A stretch of 32,738 nucleotides of DNA from Planctomycetes bacterium UBA7888 (GTDB taxonomy: Bacteria > Planctomycetota > UBA1135). The stretch is from the NCBI GenBank assembly GCA_002500505.1, contig DLRM01000067.1, positions 472 to 33,209 on the forward strand, given 5' to 3'. Of this stretch, positions 15,944-24,936 are shown one piece after another (positions within the stretch are counted from its first letter, which is position 1; every line of letters starts with the position of its first letter). The position numbers were made by a program, and so were the translations under genes. The notes beneath the pieces are model-generated. The model was not told the origin of the DNA. It saw only the letters and a program-made list of their open reading frames with translations, and searched no databases.

Positions 15944-16633
15944 AATGGCTTCAGCCCAGCGGCGGTAGCCTTCGGGGGAGAGGTGAAGGAGATCGGGCAT
16001 GATGGATGAATCGAGTCGGCCACCCTCTTCCAAAAACACATCGCCAATGTCCAAATAGTGGACACGGTCATCAAAGGCCATTCGAGAAATTAATCGATTG
16101 GCACCAATGTTGATTTGACGATTCCTATCGTTTGGATATTCCCCACGAGGAAAAATGCCCAAGATTAAAAAGTTCGTGAATGGCAAGCGATGCTTGAGTT
16201 CCTTCACGATGGCTTTCACACCTTCCGCAATCTCGCCCGAAGTGTTTTCGCCAGAGTTATTAGTTCCAATATTCAACACCACGAGATTGGGGGTTTGGTT
16301 GTCCAAAATTCCTTGTTGAATCCGCCAGAGCACGTGTTGAGTTCGGTCGCCACTAATTCCCAGATTGAGCGCCCGCATACTGCCGTAATTGGCATTCCAA
16401 ACCGATTTACCGTCTCCTTCCCAACCTTGCGTGATGGAGTCCCCAATGAAAACAATGTCCCAATGAGCATCAGTGGCGAGCTTCATCTGAGCGTTATGCC
16501 GGTCCTGCCACCAAGCATCGGGGCGGGAAACGGGAACGATGGCGTCATGCTCGAGAACTTCGACCTGCGGCTGGGGCACATTGCAGGCGGCGAGGAGGGA
16601 GGTGGCTGCTAGAAGAGTGGCGAAGCGCTTCAT
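15932..16633 (-). CDS. SGNH/GDSL-family hydrolase, lipoprotein
   Basis: A serine esterase-type fold, similar to the PAF-acetylhydrolase-like group. The signal peptide MKRFATLLAATSLLAAC ends in a lipobox with C17, so the mature protein is probably membrane-anchored. The nucleophile is S66 in FIGDSITQGW, block II is GISGDRTQHV, block III is NIGTNNSG (Asn conserved), and the catalytic D214/H217 pair lies in PDLLHLSPEGY. The natural substrate may be an acetylated sugar or lipid; this is not visible. I chose the ATG at 16633, which gives the signal peptide and overlaps the stop of the prolyl oligopeptidase gene by 4 bases, so the two form one operon. Confidence 0.87.
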   Translation of the reverse strand: MKRFATLLAATSLLAACNVPQPQVEVLEHDAIVPVSRPDAWWQDRHNAQMKLATDAHWDIVFIGDSITQGWEGDGKSVWNANYGSMRALNLGISGDRTQHVLWRIQQGILDNQTPNLVVLNIGTNNSGENTSGEIAEGVKAIVKELKHRLPFTNFLILGIFPRGEYPNDRNRQINIGANRLISRMAFDDRVHYLDIGDVFLEEGGRLDSSIMPDLLHLSPEGYRRWAEAISGS

Positions 16634-18747
16634 TCCGAGAAGGATAACTTCCCCATGCCAAGTTCCGATGCGAGAAACGCCCAAAGGTCGGCATATTCGG
16701 CAATTCGCATGGCGGTAGGCTTGCCCGCCCCATGTCCGCCCCGGGTTTCAATGCGAATGAGGGTCGGTTCCGAACCAGATTGAGCCGCTTGAAGAGCTGC
16801 GGCGAACTTGAAGGAGTGGGCTGGAACGACGCGATCGTCGTGGTCCCCGGTGGTAACCAAGGTTGCGGGATATGCCCTCCCAGGCTCCACATTGTGATAA
16901 GGCGAGTACGCGTAGAGGCTCTTGAAATGCTCCGGGTCATCCGAAGTGCCGTAGTCAGAAGCCCAAGCCCACCCAATGGTGAACTTGTGATAGCGCAACA
17001 TATCCAAAACGCCGACCGCAGGTAAGCAAGCGGCAAAAAGATCTGGGCGCTGAGTCATACAAGCGCCCACAAGAAGGCCACCGTTGGAGCCCCCGCGGAT
17101 GCCGAGGCGTTCGGGACGAGTCCAATTGTTCTCGCAAAGCCACTCCCCTGCTGCGATGAAATCATCGAACACATTTTGCTTTTGATGGACGGTACCAGCC
17201 TGGTGCCATTCGCGGCCAAATTCGCCACCACCACGCAGGTTCGGCATGGCATAAACGCCGCCCATTTCCATCCAAACCAAGTTGCTGACTGCGAATCTGG
17301 GAGTCATCGAAATGTTGAAGCCTCCATATCCGTAAAGAAGAGTGGGGCAATCGCCATTTGGTTGAATGTTCTTATGGTGAACCAAAAACATGGGGACCTT
17401 AGTTCCGTCTTTGGATGGATACCAAATCTGTTCAGCAACAAAGTCAGCGGGGTCGAAAGCAACCTCGGGTGTGCGCACAAGTGTGGACTCACCCGTTCCC
17501 ATGTTGAGAGAGAAAACACTGGACGGGTAAGTGAAGGAGGAAAAGCTATACCACGCTGTGGGGTCATCATGATGGCCGCCGAATCCACTTGCAGAACCTA
17601 ATGTTGGGAATTTAACATCCCACTGGCGCTCACCCTTCATGTTGAACGCTTGTGCCACGCTGTAGGCATTGTGCAAGTAATTGCAAAGGAAGCTCCCTCC
17701 AAGGTAGGCAACCGAAGCGAGAACATCCTCAGTTTGAGGAACAACCTCACGCCAATACTCAGGTTCCGGGCTCGATGGATTGACAGCAATAATTCGGCCA
17801 CGCGGGGCATCATTTGTAGTGCGGAAGTACGCAACTTCGCCGTCATTTGCGAGATAAGAATAGATTGCATCAAAGTCCATAAAAAGAGGTTGGACTTCAT
17901 TCCAATCGCCATGGAGGTCCGCATACCAAACACGATTCTTCCGTTCGGTACCTTCGCTGCCATTAATGATGAGCCATCTACCATCCTCGCTAACCTTTGC
18001 CCCATACCCCCACTCAGGGTGTTCAGGAACATAATGAATTAAGCGGTCCTCGGATTGAGGAGTACCGATTTTGTGGAAGTAAAGCTTCTGGTCAGAATTA
18101 ACCGCCGAAAGCTCGCTCCCTTCTGGTGCAGGGAAGCGAGCGTAAAAGAAGCCGGAGTTGTCGTGCATCCAGGAAACGGATGTGAACTTGAGCCACTCCA
18201 GTTTGTCTTCGAGGTCCTTTCCCGTAGAAACATCGCGGACCTGCCAAGTTTGCCAATCAGAACCAGCGTCAGAGATAGAGTAAGCAAAGAGGCTACCGTC
18301 ATGACTGGCAACTGTCCCAGATAGGGCGCGGGTTCCATCTTCTGAAAAAGAATTTGGGTCTAGCAGGACTTGGCCACTTTCGTAAGGTGCGCTTCCCGTA
18401 TAGAGAACGGATTGATTTTGAAGGCCATCATTGCGGCTCCAGAACCAATTTTCGCCTCGTCGCCAAGGGGGCCCTAGCTTCTCATAATCCCAAAGGAGCG
18501 TGAGGCGTTGACGAATCGCCTCGCGATTAGGCAAAGAATCCAAATATCCGAACGTGGCTTCGTTTTGGGCGGCAACCCAAGCGGCTGTTTCTTCGGAAAG
18601 GTCATCTTCAAGCCAGCGATATGGGTCGGCGACCTCGGTTCCATGATAGGTTTCAACGACTTCCCCTTTTCGAGTAACGGGATAATCAAAAACCGCTGAC
18701 TGGGCGCAGGAGGCCAGAAAAAGAAGGAGGATTGGGATGCAACGCAT
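16630..18747 (-). CDS. Prolyl oligopeptidase, family S9A, lipoprotein
   Basis: Cleaves peptides after proline. The N-terminus has a lipoprotein signal (MRCIPILLLFLASC), so it is exported and probably anchored, unlike the cytosolic animal enzyme. A beta-propeller follows, starting at FDYPVTRKGEVVETYHG and DPYRWLEDD. The C-terminal alpha/beta hydrolase domain has the nucleophile S554 in IRGGSNGGLLVG, the acid D637 in GDHDDRVVP, and H672 in RGGHGAGKP. The spacing of the triad is close to that of the mammalian enzyme. The length of 705 residues is typical. It is the upstream gene of a two-gene operon with the SGNH hydrolase, and it is divergent from the methyltransferase gene with a gap of only about 40 bases. 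Confidence 0.93.
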   Translation of the reverse strand: MRCIPILLLFLASCAQSAVFDYPVTRKGEVVETYHGTEVADPYRWLEDDLSEETAAWVAAQNEATFGYLDSLPNREAIRQRLTLLWDYEKLGPPWRRGENWFWSRNDGLQNQSVLYTGSAPYESGQVLLDPNSFSEDGTRALSGTVASHDGSLFAYSISDAGSDWQTWQVRDVSTGKDLEDKLEWLKFTSVSWMHDNSGFFYARFPAPEGSELSAVNSDQKLYFHKIGTPQSEDRLIHYVPEHPEWGYGAKVSEDGRWLIINGSEGTERKNRVWYADLHGDWNEVQPLFMDFDAIYSYLANDGEVAYFRTTNDAPRGRIIAVNPSSPEPEYWREVVPQTEDVLASVAYLGGSFLCNYLHNAYSVAQAFNMKGERQWDVKFPTLGSASGFGGHHDDPTAWYSFSSFTYPSSVFSLNMGTGESTLVRTPEVAFDPADFVAEQIWYPSKDGTKVPMFLVHHKNIQPNGDCPTLLYGYGGFNISMTPRFAVSNLVWMEMGGVYAMPNLRGGGEFGREWHQAGTVHQKQNVFDDFIAAGEWLCENNWTRPERLGIRGGSNGGLLVGACMTQRPDLFAACLPAVGVLDMLRYHKFTIGWAWASDYGTSDDPEHFKSLYAYSPYHNVEPGRAYPATLVTTGDHDDRVVPAHSFKFAAALQAAQSGSEPTLIRIETRGGHGAGKPTAMRIAEYADLWAFLASELGMGKLSFSE

Positions 18748-18786
18748 GGTGGAAGTTTAACAGTGGCGCATGTATCTTGTTGCGCC

Positions 18787-19635
18787 ATGGTTAAACAGAA
18801 GCAAGGTCGAAAAAAACTCAAGGGCAAGGCACGCAAGTGGACTGCAAAGAGTGCCAACAAATATGCACTCTATGAGTCGGCAGTTTACGATCCAGATTCC
18901 GACCTAGATTTCCTTCAGAGAATCTTTAAAGAGAAGGGTCGCCCCTCTCCCATGGTTCTGAGAGAAGACTTCGCAGGCACCTGCTTATTGGGTGCGATTT
19001 GGGCTAAAAGCCACGAAGAGCGAACTGCCTGGTGTGTGGATTTGGACCCGGAACCCCTGACCTACGGACTCAAGAGCCACTTTCCGAAAATTGGAGATGC
19101 CGTAAATCGCGTGACTCAGCTAGAAGAAAATGTTCTGACTGTCGAAACACCAAAGGCTGATGTCCTCACCGCGTTCAACTTTTCCTATTGGATCTTCAAA
19201 GAGCGCACAATCATGCTCGACTACTTTAAGCGAGCATTTGACGCACTTAATGAGGGTGGCGCCTTTGTACTCGATATTCAAGGTGGCCCCGACTGTCAAA
19301 TTGAAGCCGAAGAAGAGCGTGAAGAAGATGGCTTCTATTACATCTGGCGAACAAATGCGATGGATGCCGTTACTGGCGACACACGTTGTACAATTAGCTT
19401 TGAATTTGCTGATGGGTCGCGAATGGAAGAGGCCTTTGTTTATGATTGGCGATTGTGGAACCTCACTGAACTGCGCGACATTTTGAGCGATGCCGGTTTT
19501 GAAAAAGTCGAAGTTTACTGGGAAGGTGCCGACGAAGAGGGTGAAGGCGACGGCGACTTCCAACTCTCACACAGTGAAGAAAATGAGGAGGCGTGGATAG
19601 CCTACCTTGTAGCCTGGAAGAAAGACCTTTCCTAA
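18787..19635 (+). CDS. Class I SAM-dependent methyltransferase
   Basis: The SAM-binding region is visible: a motif I-like LREDFAGTCLLG, an acidic end of beta-2 (CVDLDPEPLTYG), and the DVLTAFNFSYWIF and LNEGGAFVLDIQGG strands that follow in class I methyltransferases. The N-terminus is very basic (MVKQKQGRKKLKGKARK), and the C-terminal third carries an unusually acidic stretch (EGADEEGEGDGDF). The substrate is unknown. I prefer the ATG at 18787 to the GTG at 18763. The last 4 bases overlap the convergent msrBA gene. Confidence 0.75.
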   Translation: MVKQKQGRKKLKGKARKWTAKSANKYALYESAVYDPDSDLDFLQRIFKEKGRPSPMVLREDFAGTCLLGAIWAKSHEERTAWCVDLDPEPLTYGLKSHFPKIGDAVNRVTQLEENVLTVETPKADVLTAFNFSYWIFKERTIMLDYFKRAFDALNEGGAFVLDIQGGPDCQIEAEEEREEDGFYYIWRTNAMDAVTGDTRCTISFEFADGSRMEEAFVYDWRLWNLTELRDILSDAGFEKVEVYWEGADEEGEGDGDFQLSHSEENEEAWIAYLVAWKKDLS

Positions 19636-20573
19636 AGTTTGCAGGCAGGAACGATTCCCTTTTTCTCGTAATAACGCTGGTGGTATTCCTCGGCTCGCCA
19701 AAAGGTGGCGCGCGGAAAAACTTGGGTTGCAACAGAATTCTCGTACGTACTGGCGGCCACCAGATTTTGAATCGCCACATTTACAGCTTCTTCTTGCTCA
19801 GGTCCGTGAAAGAAAATCACTGAACGGTATTGTGAGCCGATATTCGGCCCTTGCCGATTTGGAGTTGTCGGGTCGTGGTTTTGGAAAAAGACCTGGAGCA
19901 GCCTTTCATATGAAACTCGAGCAGGGTCAAAATGGACTTGAATAACTTCCGCGTGGCCTGTGCCGTCCGAGCAAACTTCTTCGTATGTTGGATTTTCAGA
20001 AGTACCGCCGCAGTAGCCAACTGCCGTGTCTAAAACTCCGCCAACCTGACGGAAAAGGGATTCCATCCCCCAAAATCATCCCCCTCCAAAAGTAGCTACT
20101 TCCCATTTGTCTGAACCGGAGCCTTCGACAGCAGAGGCAAATTTCATTGCGCCAGAGTTGATGCAATAACGAGTCCCAGTTGGAGGTGGACCATCTTCAA
20201 AGACATGGCCAAGATGGCCTTCGCAATTTGCGCAACGCACTTCAATCCTCTTCATGCCAAGAGTATTGTCCTCATGCTTCGTTATGGATTCTTCATTCCA
20301 GGGCATCGTAAATGCTGGCCATCCACAGCCTGAATCAAATTTTTCTGTGGACCGGAAAAGAAGTTCGCCACACCCAGCACAAGAATATCCTCCTTCTTCA
20401 AAATGCTTGTCAAAAGCGTTTGTAAAGGGAGCCTCTGTTCCCGCCTCTCGCAAGATAAAGTACTGCTCGGATGTTAGCCTTTCCTTCCAATCAGTTTCGC
20501 TAAGAATCATGGTGTCGTAGTCGATGTTACATCCCATTAGGACACAAAGAAGGGTCATTGGAGCCCAATTCAT
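19632..20573 (-). CDS. msrBA: Selenocysteine-containing MsrB-MsrA fusion (methionine sulfoxide reductase)
   Basis: Repairs both methionine sulfoxide epimers. Residues 22-155 are MsrB: zinc cysteines C65, C68, C114 and C117, SGCGWPAF (C83), and catalytic C137 in RYCINSGAMKF. The frame then reads KWEVATFGGG, TGA, FWGMESLF. The conserved MsrA active site is GGCFWGxE, so the TGA (20078-20076, residue 166) falls exactly at the catalytic Cys. MsrA then continues to the end (VGYCGGTSENPTYEEV, GHAEVIQVHFDP, NHDPTTPNRQGPNIGSQYRS). Read through, the product is a 313-residue protein with selenocysteine at residue 166. TGA is a normal stop in neighbouring genes such as trpE, trpG and trpD, so the code is not globally changed. 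The N-terminus looks like a lipoprotein signal (VLMGC, C15). A point mutation or sequencing error is the main alternative. Confidence 0.82.
20036..20078 (-). promoter_or_regulatory. In-frame UGA (Sec) codon and candidate bacterial SECIS stem-loop
   Basis: The UGA is at 20078-20076. Starting 22 bases after it, the RNA can fold UUCCGUC with GGCGGAG (20054-20036, seven pairs including two G-U pairs) around an AGGUU loop (20047-20043). A guanine early in a small apical loop about 16-37 bases past the UGA is the known layout of bacterial SECIS elements that bind SelB. A second stem (GAUGGAA with UUCCGUC) competes, but its loop lacks a G. Confidence 0.55.
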
Positions 20574-20993
20574 TTATTGTTGGGCCATATAAACAGCGAA
20601 GACCGTGAACCCGGCTAAAACCAGAATGACAAGGAACACCACTAAACCAAAAGACTCAGAACTCATACCAATGTGCGCCCGATAGGGATCAATATCCAAA
20701 GCGTGGTCATCCTTCTTCGCAAGAGTAGACCGTTTGAGGCGAATCCGGCGGCCGTCAAAAACCTCAAGGAGCTCCCATCCTGCGCGGGCTTCTTGTTCCA
20801 AGACCTCCGCGCGCTTTTCGGGCTTCAAAAATATATTCCCCGTGGAACGCAGTATTTTGAATTCCCAATCCCCTTCAATTTCGGCTTGTGTGTATGGAGT
20901 CATTTGTTCTTCTTCCTCACGGGCACGCTGCGCCGCTTCGGCAGCCGCAATCGTGGCGGCTGAAGAGGCAGATGTTGCAGCTACGCTGTTCAT
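20574..20993 (-). CDS. Hypothetical protein with C-terminal membrane helix
   Basis: 139 residues in three parts. An Ala- and Glu-rich helical N-terminus (residues 1-30) comes first. A compact domain follows (about 40-90; DWEFKILRSTGNIFLKPEK, then EARAGWELLEVFDGRRIRLKR), and last a single membrane helix (about 115-136; FGLVVFLVILVLAGFTVFAV). The GWELLEVFDGRRIRLKR pattern recalls small DUF4177-like proteins, but I am not sure of the family. The topology suggests a tail-anchored cytoplasmic domain. The stop directly abuts the msrBA start codon, so the two genes are likely co-transcribed. A start at the internal ATG at 20903 is possible. Confidence 0.6.
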   Translation of the reverse strand: MNSVAATSASSAATIAAAEAAQRAREEEEQMTPYTQAEIEGDWEFKILRSTGNIFLKPEKRAEVLEQEARAGWELLEVFDGRRIRLKRSTLAKKDDHALDIDPYRAHIGMSSESFGLVVFLVILVLAGFTVFAVYMAQQ

Positions 20994-21037
20994 GGAAGTT
21001 CTTACGCACCGAGTCGGTGAGTATTCGACAGTTTAGC

Positions 21038-22738
21038 TTATAGCTCAATCTCATGCGCAGGACCGGAGCCTTTGGGGACGCGGATGTCTTCGACGAGCTG
21101 CTGGATTGCTGGTGAGGGAGGAGGCGCAAGCTGATGAACTGCTCCCGCAACAAAGAAATTCAGCAACATTCCCAGAGTCCCTATTCCTTCAGGTGAAATC
21201 CCCCACCACCAATGTTCGGGGTTTGAGAGTTCTGGGTGCAAAAACTTGAACCACAAGATGTATCCAGCCGTAAAGACAATTCCGCAGACCATTCCAGAAA
21301 TTGCGCCAACCCGATTCATGCGAGTGCTAAAAATCCCCATGACGAGAACGGGGAAAAAGGAAGAGGCTGCTAGGCCAAAAGCAAAGGCCACGACTTCCGC
21401 TACAAATCCTGGTGGATGGATTCCAAACCAACCAGCGATGCAAACCGCAACACCCGCACTGATGCGGGCAGCGAGGAGTTCTCCCTTTTCTGAAATCGAA
21501 GGCCGAAAAGAGCGCTTGAGCAAATCGTGGCTGACCGCAGTGGAAACTACAAGCAAAAGGCCGGCGGCAGTTGAAAGAGCGGCGGCTAATCCACCAGCAG
21601 CTACAAGGCCAACGACCCAACCCGGAAGCCCTGCGATTTCGGGGTTGGCGAGAACCATGATGTCCTTATGGACGGTGAGTTCATTTTCCAATGCAGAGCC
21701 AGCGCCAACATATTGGATGAGCCCATCCTGATTGTGATCCTCAAACTTCAAAAGTCCCGTGGATTCCCACTTACTAAACCACTCTGGCATTTCCTTGTAG
21801 GGCTGATTGCTCACAGTCATTAATAGGTTGGTACGGGAAAAGGCGGCAACTGCGGGAGCCGCCGTGTAAAGAAGAGCAATAAAAATCAAGGCCCAGCCTA
21901 CGCTCTTTCGAGCGTCGCGTACTTTAGGCACCGTATAAAACCGCACGATGACATGCGGAAGGCCCGCTGTACCAACCATGAGGGCAGCCGTAATAAAAAG
22001 AACATCGGTCATGGTTTTGGATCCGTCCGTGTATGAGGCAAATCCAAGGTCTTGGTGGAGGCCGTTGAGCTTTTCTAAAAGTGGCGTGCCGTCTGCGAGG
22101 GTGCCGCCAAGGCCGAATTGCGGCAAGGGGGTGTCCACCATTTGAATAGAAAGAAAAATTGCCGGAACAAGGTAGGCAAAAATCAAAACACAGTACTGGG
22201 CAACTTGTGTGTAAGTAATCCCCTTCATGCCCCCAAGAACAGCATAGAAAAACACGATCCCCATCCCAATAATGACCCCCGTAGTAGTGTTCACCTCCAG
22301 AAATCGGGAGAGCACAATCCCAACACCCTGCATCTGTCCGCTTACATAGGTGAAAGAAACGAAGATTGCACATACAACTGCGACGATTCGGGCAGTTGAA
22401 GACTCATATCGGTCCCCCACAAAATCGGGGATGGTGAATTTTCCAAACTTCCTTAGATAGGGGGCGAGCAATAGAGCGAGCAATACATAACCACCTGTCC
22501 AACCCATCAAATAAACAGATCCATCGTAGCCGAGGAAAGATATTGCGCCGGCCATAGAGATAAAAGATGCCGCACTCATCCAATCGGCAGCAGTCGCCAT
22601 GCCATTTGCAAGCGGCGGGACACCCCCTCCTGCGACATAAAATTCGCTCGTACTTCCAGCACGACTCCAAACAGCTACCCCAATATAAAGCGCGAATGAA
22701 AGGGCAACAAGAGTAAAGGTCCAGGCTTGAACATCCAT
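21038..22738 (-). CDS. Sodium:solute symporter, large subunit (SSS family)
   Basis: A 566-residue membrane protein with about 13 helices and the LeuT-like SSS fold. GGGVPPLANGMATAADWMSAASFISMAGAISFLGYDG is the conserved first-helix region (positions about 37-73), and GLAAALSTAAGLLLVVSTAVSHDL is the later Ser-rich helix that forms part of the sodium site. It belongs to the ActP/acetate-permease-like group that works with a small DUF4212 subunit, which is encoded three bases upstream. The substrate is probably a small organic acid; this is inference from the family. Helices are interrupted by a long loop (about residues 310-350) with charged residues. Confidence 0.88.
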   Translation of the reverse strand: MDVQAWTFTLVALSFALYIGVAVWSRAGSTSEFYVAGGGVPPLANGMATAADWMSAASFISMAGAISFLGYDGSVYLMGWTGGYVLLALLLAPYLRKFGKFTIPDFVGDRYESSTARIVAVVCAIFVSFTYVSGQMQGVGIVLSRFLEVNTTTGVIIGMGIVFFYAVLGGMKGITYTQVAQYCVLIFAYLVPAIFLSIQMVDTPLPQFGLGGTLADGTPLLEKLNGLHQDLGFASYTDGSKTMTDVLFITAALMVGTAGLPHVIVRFYTVPKVRDARKSVGWALIFIALLYTAAPAVAAFSRTNLLMTVSNQPYKEMPEWFSKWESTGLLKFEDHNQDGLIQYVGAGSALENELTVHKDIMVLANPEIAGLPGWVVGLVAAGGLAAALSTAAGLLLVVSTAVSHDLLKRSFRPSISEKGELLAARISAGVAVCIAGWFGIHPPGFVAEVVAFAFGLAASSFFPVLVMGIFSTRMNRVGAISGMVCGIVFTAGYILWFKFLHPELSNPEHWWWGISPEGIGTLGMLLNFFVAGAVHQLAPPPSPAIQQLVEDIRVPKGSGPAHEIEL

Positions 22739-22741
22739 TGC

Positions 22742-23071
22742 TCAGTCCTCCTCCACACCAAATTCACGATCGAGCCGATTCATTTTTCGAGCGTAATAAA
22801 AAACAATCCCTATAAAAACCAACATCGAGCCCTGTTGAGCAAACCAGAAACCTAATGGAAAACCGCTTCCCAATAATTTCCACTGATCTAGCCAATTATG
22901 GAGCAAAACACCGCACCCGAAAGAAACGGCCGCCCAAATCGCGAGTAGGACACTGAGCAAGCGTAAATTCCTGCGCCAATATTCAGCTCGACGATTTTTG
23001 GACAACCCCCCTGCGGGAGGGCGAGCTTGGGAATGTTGCGGAGATTCGGTTGGAGGCGGTACGGGATTCAT
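22742..23071 (-). CDS. DUF4212 sodium symporter small subunit
   Basis: A 109-residue protein with two membrane helices (LLSVLLAIWAAVSFGCGVLL and FWFAQQGSMLVFIGIVFYYA). WAAVSFGCGVLL and PLGFWFAQQGSMLVFIGIVFYYARKMNRLDREF are typical of the DUF4212 small subunit found next to SSS symporters. The N-terminal 35 residues are Pro-rich and soluble. I chose the ATG at 23071 (AGGCAG just upstream); the frame is open to a GTG at 23119. The symporter large subunit starts three bases after the stop, so both subunits are made together. Confidence 0.87.
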   Translation of the reverse strand: MNPVPPPTESPQHSQARPPAGGLSKNRRAEYWRRNLRLLSVLLAIWAAVSFGCGVLLHNWLDQWKLLGSGFPLGFWFAQQGSMLVFIGIVFYYARKMNRLDREFGVEED

Positions 23072-23148
23072 CTGCCTAAAGACTTTACTTCCACGAGCTC
23101 TAACATGAAATCCGCCCACAGGCGTCGTCTCGACGGCAAAATGCGGGC

Positions 23149-24867
23149 ATGAGATTCCTTTCCACCCTCCTCTTGCTGATTCCCGCCTGCGCTACAGCCG
23201 GCTTAGCTGCCCAGCAGTCTAGCGACCATTCCCCTAATGATGCGCGAGCGACTCTTCCTGAAATGTGCGCTCAATACCAGGAAGACAAAGCCACCCTTAA
23301 TCGGCTAATGCCCTTCACGATGTCAGCAATGAAGCTCAACCGGATGGAGAGCTTATATAGAGAGTGGTTGGTGCGCTTGTCGAATGTTGACTTCGGCGGA
23401 ATTGCTCGATCAGAACAAATCGACTGGTTGGCGCTCAACAACCTGGTCAAACATGACTTGGGTGCAGCGGAGACCGAGAGACGAAAAGAGCAGGAAGTCT
23501 CTCATCTCCTCCCCTTCACATCTTCACTAGTCGGGCTCGTTGAAGCCCGCTCTCAAAGATTAGAGACTCCTGCGCGCGATGTTGCCGACATATTCCACGA
23601 AGCCCTAAAAGGAATAGAGGAAGCCCGCGAAACTCTAAAGGAAACCAAAACTTCGGGGCCGATTGCTCGGAGGGCCGCAAGAAAAATTTCTTCGCTGAAA
23701 CAATCGCTCGCAAACCTTTACAATTTCCGATCTGAATATGATCCAGAATTTGGATGGTGGTGCAACAAACCTTGGGAGAAATTAAAAAAATCCCTGACTG
23801 ATTATGGGCCATGGCTCGAAAAAGAGGTTGGAGGCTTAAACCCTGAAGACAAAGACGCCTTAGTCGGAGACCCTATTGGAAGGGATGCGCTCCTGGAAGA
23901 ACTGGCCTTTGAAAGAATCCCGTATACGCCGGAAGAGCTCATTTCAATTGCAGAGAGAGAACTAGCCTGGTGTAACGAACGAAGAAGCAATGCCGCCCTT
24001 AGATTGGGGTTTAAGGATGACTGGAAAGCCGCTCAGACTAGCGTAAAAGAACGCCACGTTGACCCCGGGGAACAGCCGGCAATGATTCTAGACCTTGCAA
24101 ATGAAGCGGTGGATTTCTTGGAAGACAATAATCTAATCTCGATACCCAAGCTTGCTAAAGAGTCTTGGCGTATGGAAATGATGTCGCCTGCTCGACAAAT
24201 GATTAGCCCTTACTTTACTGGCGGCGAAGTCATCTCAATCGCTTACCCCACTAAAGGCATGGATCACGAAGCAAAGTTGCAGTCCATGCGAGGAAATAAC
24301 CAACCCTATTCTCACGCAACTGTCCACCATGAATTAATTCCTGGTCACCATCTTCAAGGCTATATGGCCAAGCGCTGGAATCCACAACGACGCATGTTCT
24401 ACACGCCATTCCTTGTTGAAGGTTGGGCGCTTTACTGGGAACTACAGCTCTGGGATTGGGGATTCCCGCGAAATGCCGAGGAAGAAATCGGAATGCTGTT
24501 TTGGCGATCACACCGATGTGCCAGAATCATCTTCTCGCTTAACTTTCACTTGGGGAACTGGACTCCGCAGAAATGCGTGGACTTCTTAGTCGCGAATGTT
24601 GGTCACGAGCAACGCAATGCTGAAGCCGAAGTGCGCCGATCCATCCAAGGCGGCTATGGGCCGCTTTACCAATGCGCATACATGCTGGGCGGACTTCAGC
24701 TCCGATCTTTGTATAGAGAGCTCGTCGAGAATGGGAGCTGGGAAAAACGTGATTTCCATGATGCCGTTTTGCGCCAAGGCCCCATCCCAGTCGACCTTGT
24801 GCGAGCAGCTCTTTCTAATGAGACTTTGAATCCAAAATTCGCCGCCAATTGGCGTTTTGACAACTGA
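23149..24867 (+). CDS. Exported DUF885 family protein (probable metallopeptidase)
   Basis: 572 residues with an N-terminal signal peptide (MRFLSTLLLLIPACATAGLAA). The signature is HHELIPGHHLQ at residues 393-403 (H394, E395, H400, H401), with EGWALYWE following (E424). This HE...PGHH and E pattern is characteristic of DUF885, a group related to zinc peptidases. Metal binding by these residues is family-level inference. The rest is a largely helical domain. Substrate is unknown, but the export signal and the neighbouring peptidase-like genes suggest peptide degradation outside the cytoplasm. It is divergent from the symporter small-subunit gene. Confidence 0.82.
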   Translation: MRFLSTLLLLIPACATAGLAAQQSSDHSPNDARATLPEMCAQYQEDKATLNRLMPFTMSAMKLNRMESLYREWLVRLSNVDFGGIARSEQIDWLALNNLVKHDLGAAETERRKEQEVSHLLPFTSSLVGLVEARSQRLETPARDVADIFHEALKGIEEARETLKETKTSGPIARRAARKISSLKQSLANLYNFRSEYDPEFGWWCNKPWEKLKKSLTDYGPWLEKEVGGLNPEDKDALVGDPIGRDALLEELAFERIPYTPEELISIAERELAWCNERRSNAALRLGFKDDWKAAQTSVKERHVDPGEQPAMILDLANEAVDFLEDNNLISIPKLAKESWRMEMMSPARQMISPYFTGGEVISIAYPTKGMDHEAKLQSMRGNNQPYSHATVHHELIPGHHLQGYMAKRWNPQRRMFYTPFLVEGWALYWELQLWDWGFPRNAEEEIGMLFWRSHRCARIIFSLNFHLGNWTPQKCVDFLVANVGHEQRNAEAEVRRSIQGGYGPLYQCAYMLGGLQLRSLYRELVENGSWEKRDFHDAVLRQGPIPVDLVRAALSNETLNPKFAANWRFDN

Positions 24868-24936
24868 GATTACCGTCTAGTCACCAACCGGGAAATCTAG
24901 GTCCATAAATCATGGCTCGGCGCTAGACTCGATTTC

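Noticed and set aside
20064..20066. ATG as the start of a separate, stand-alone MsrA gene
   Set aside because: Such a protein would start after the catalytic residue and be inactive. The upstream frame through TGA restores the exact family motif.
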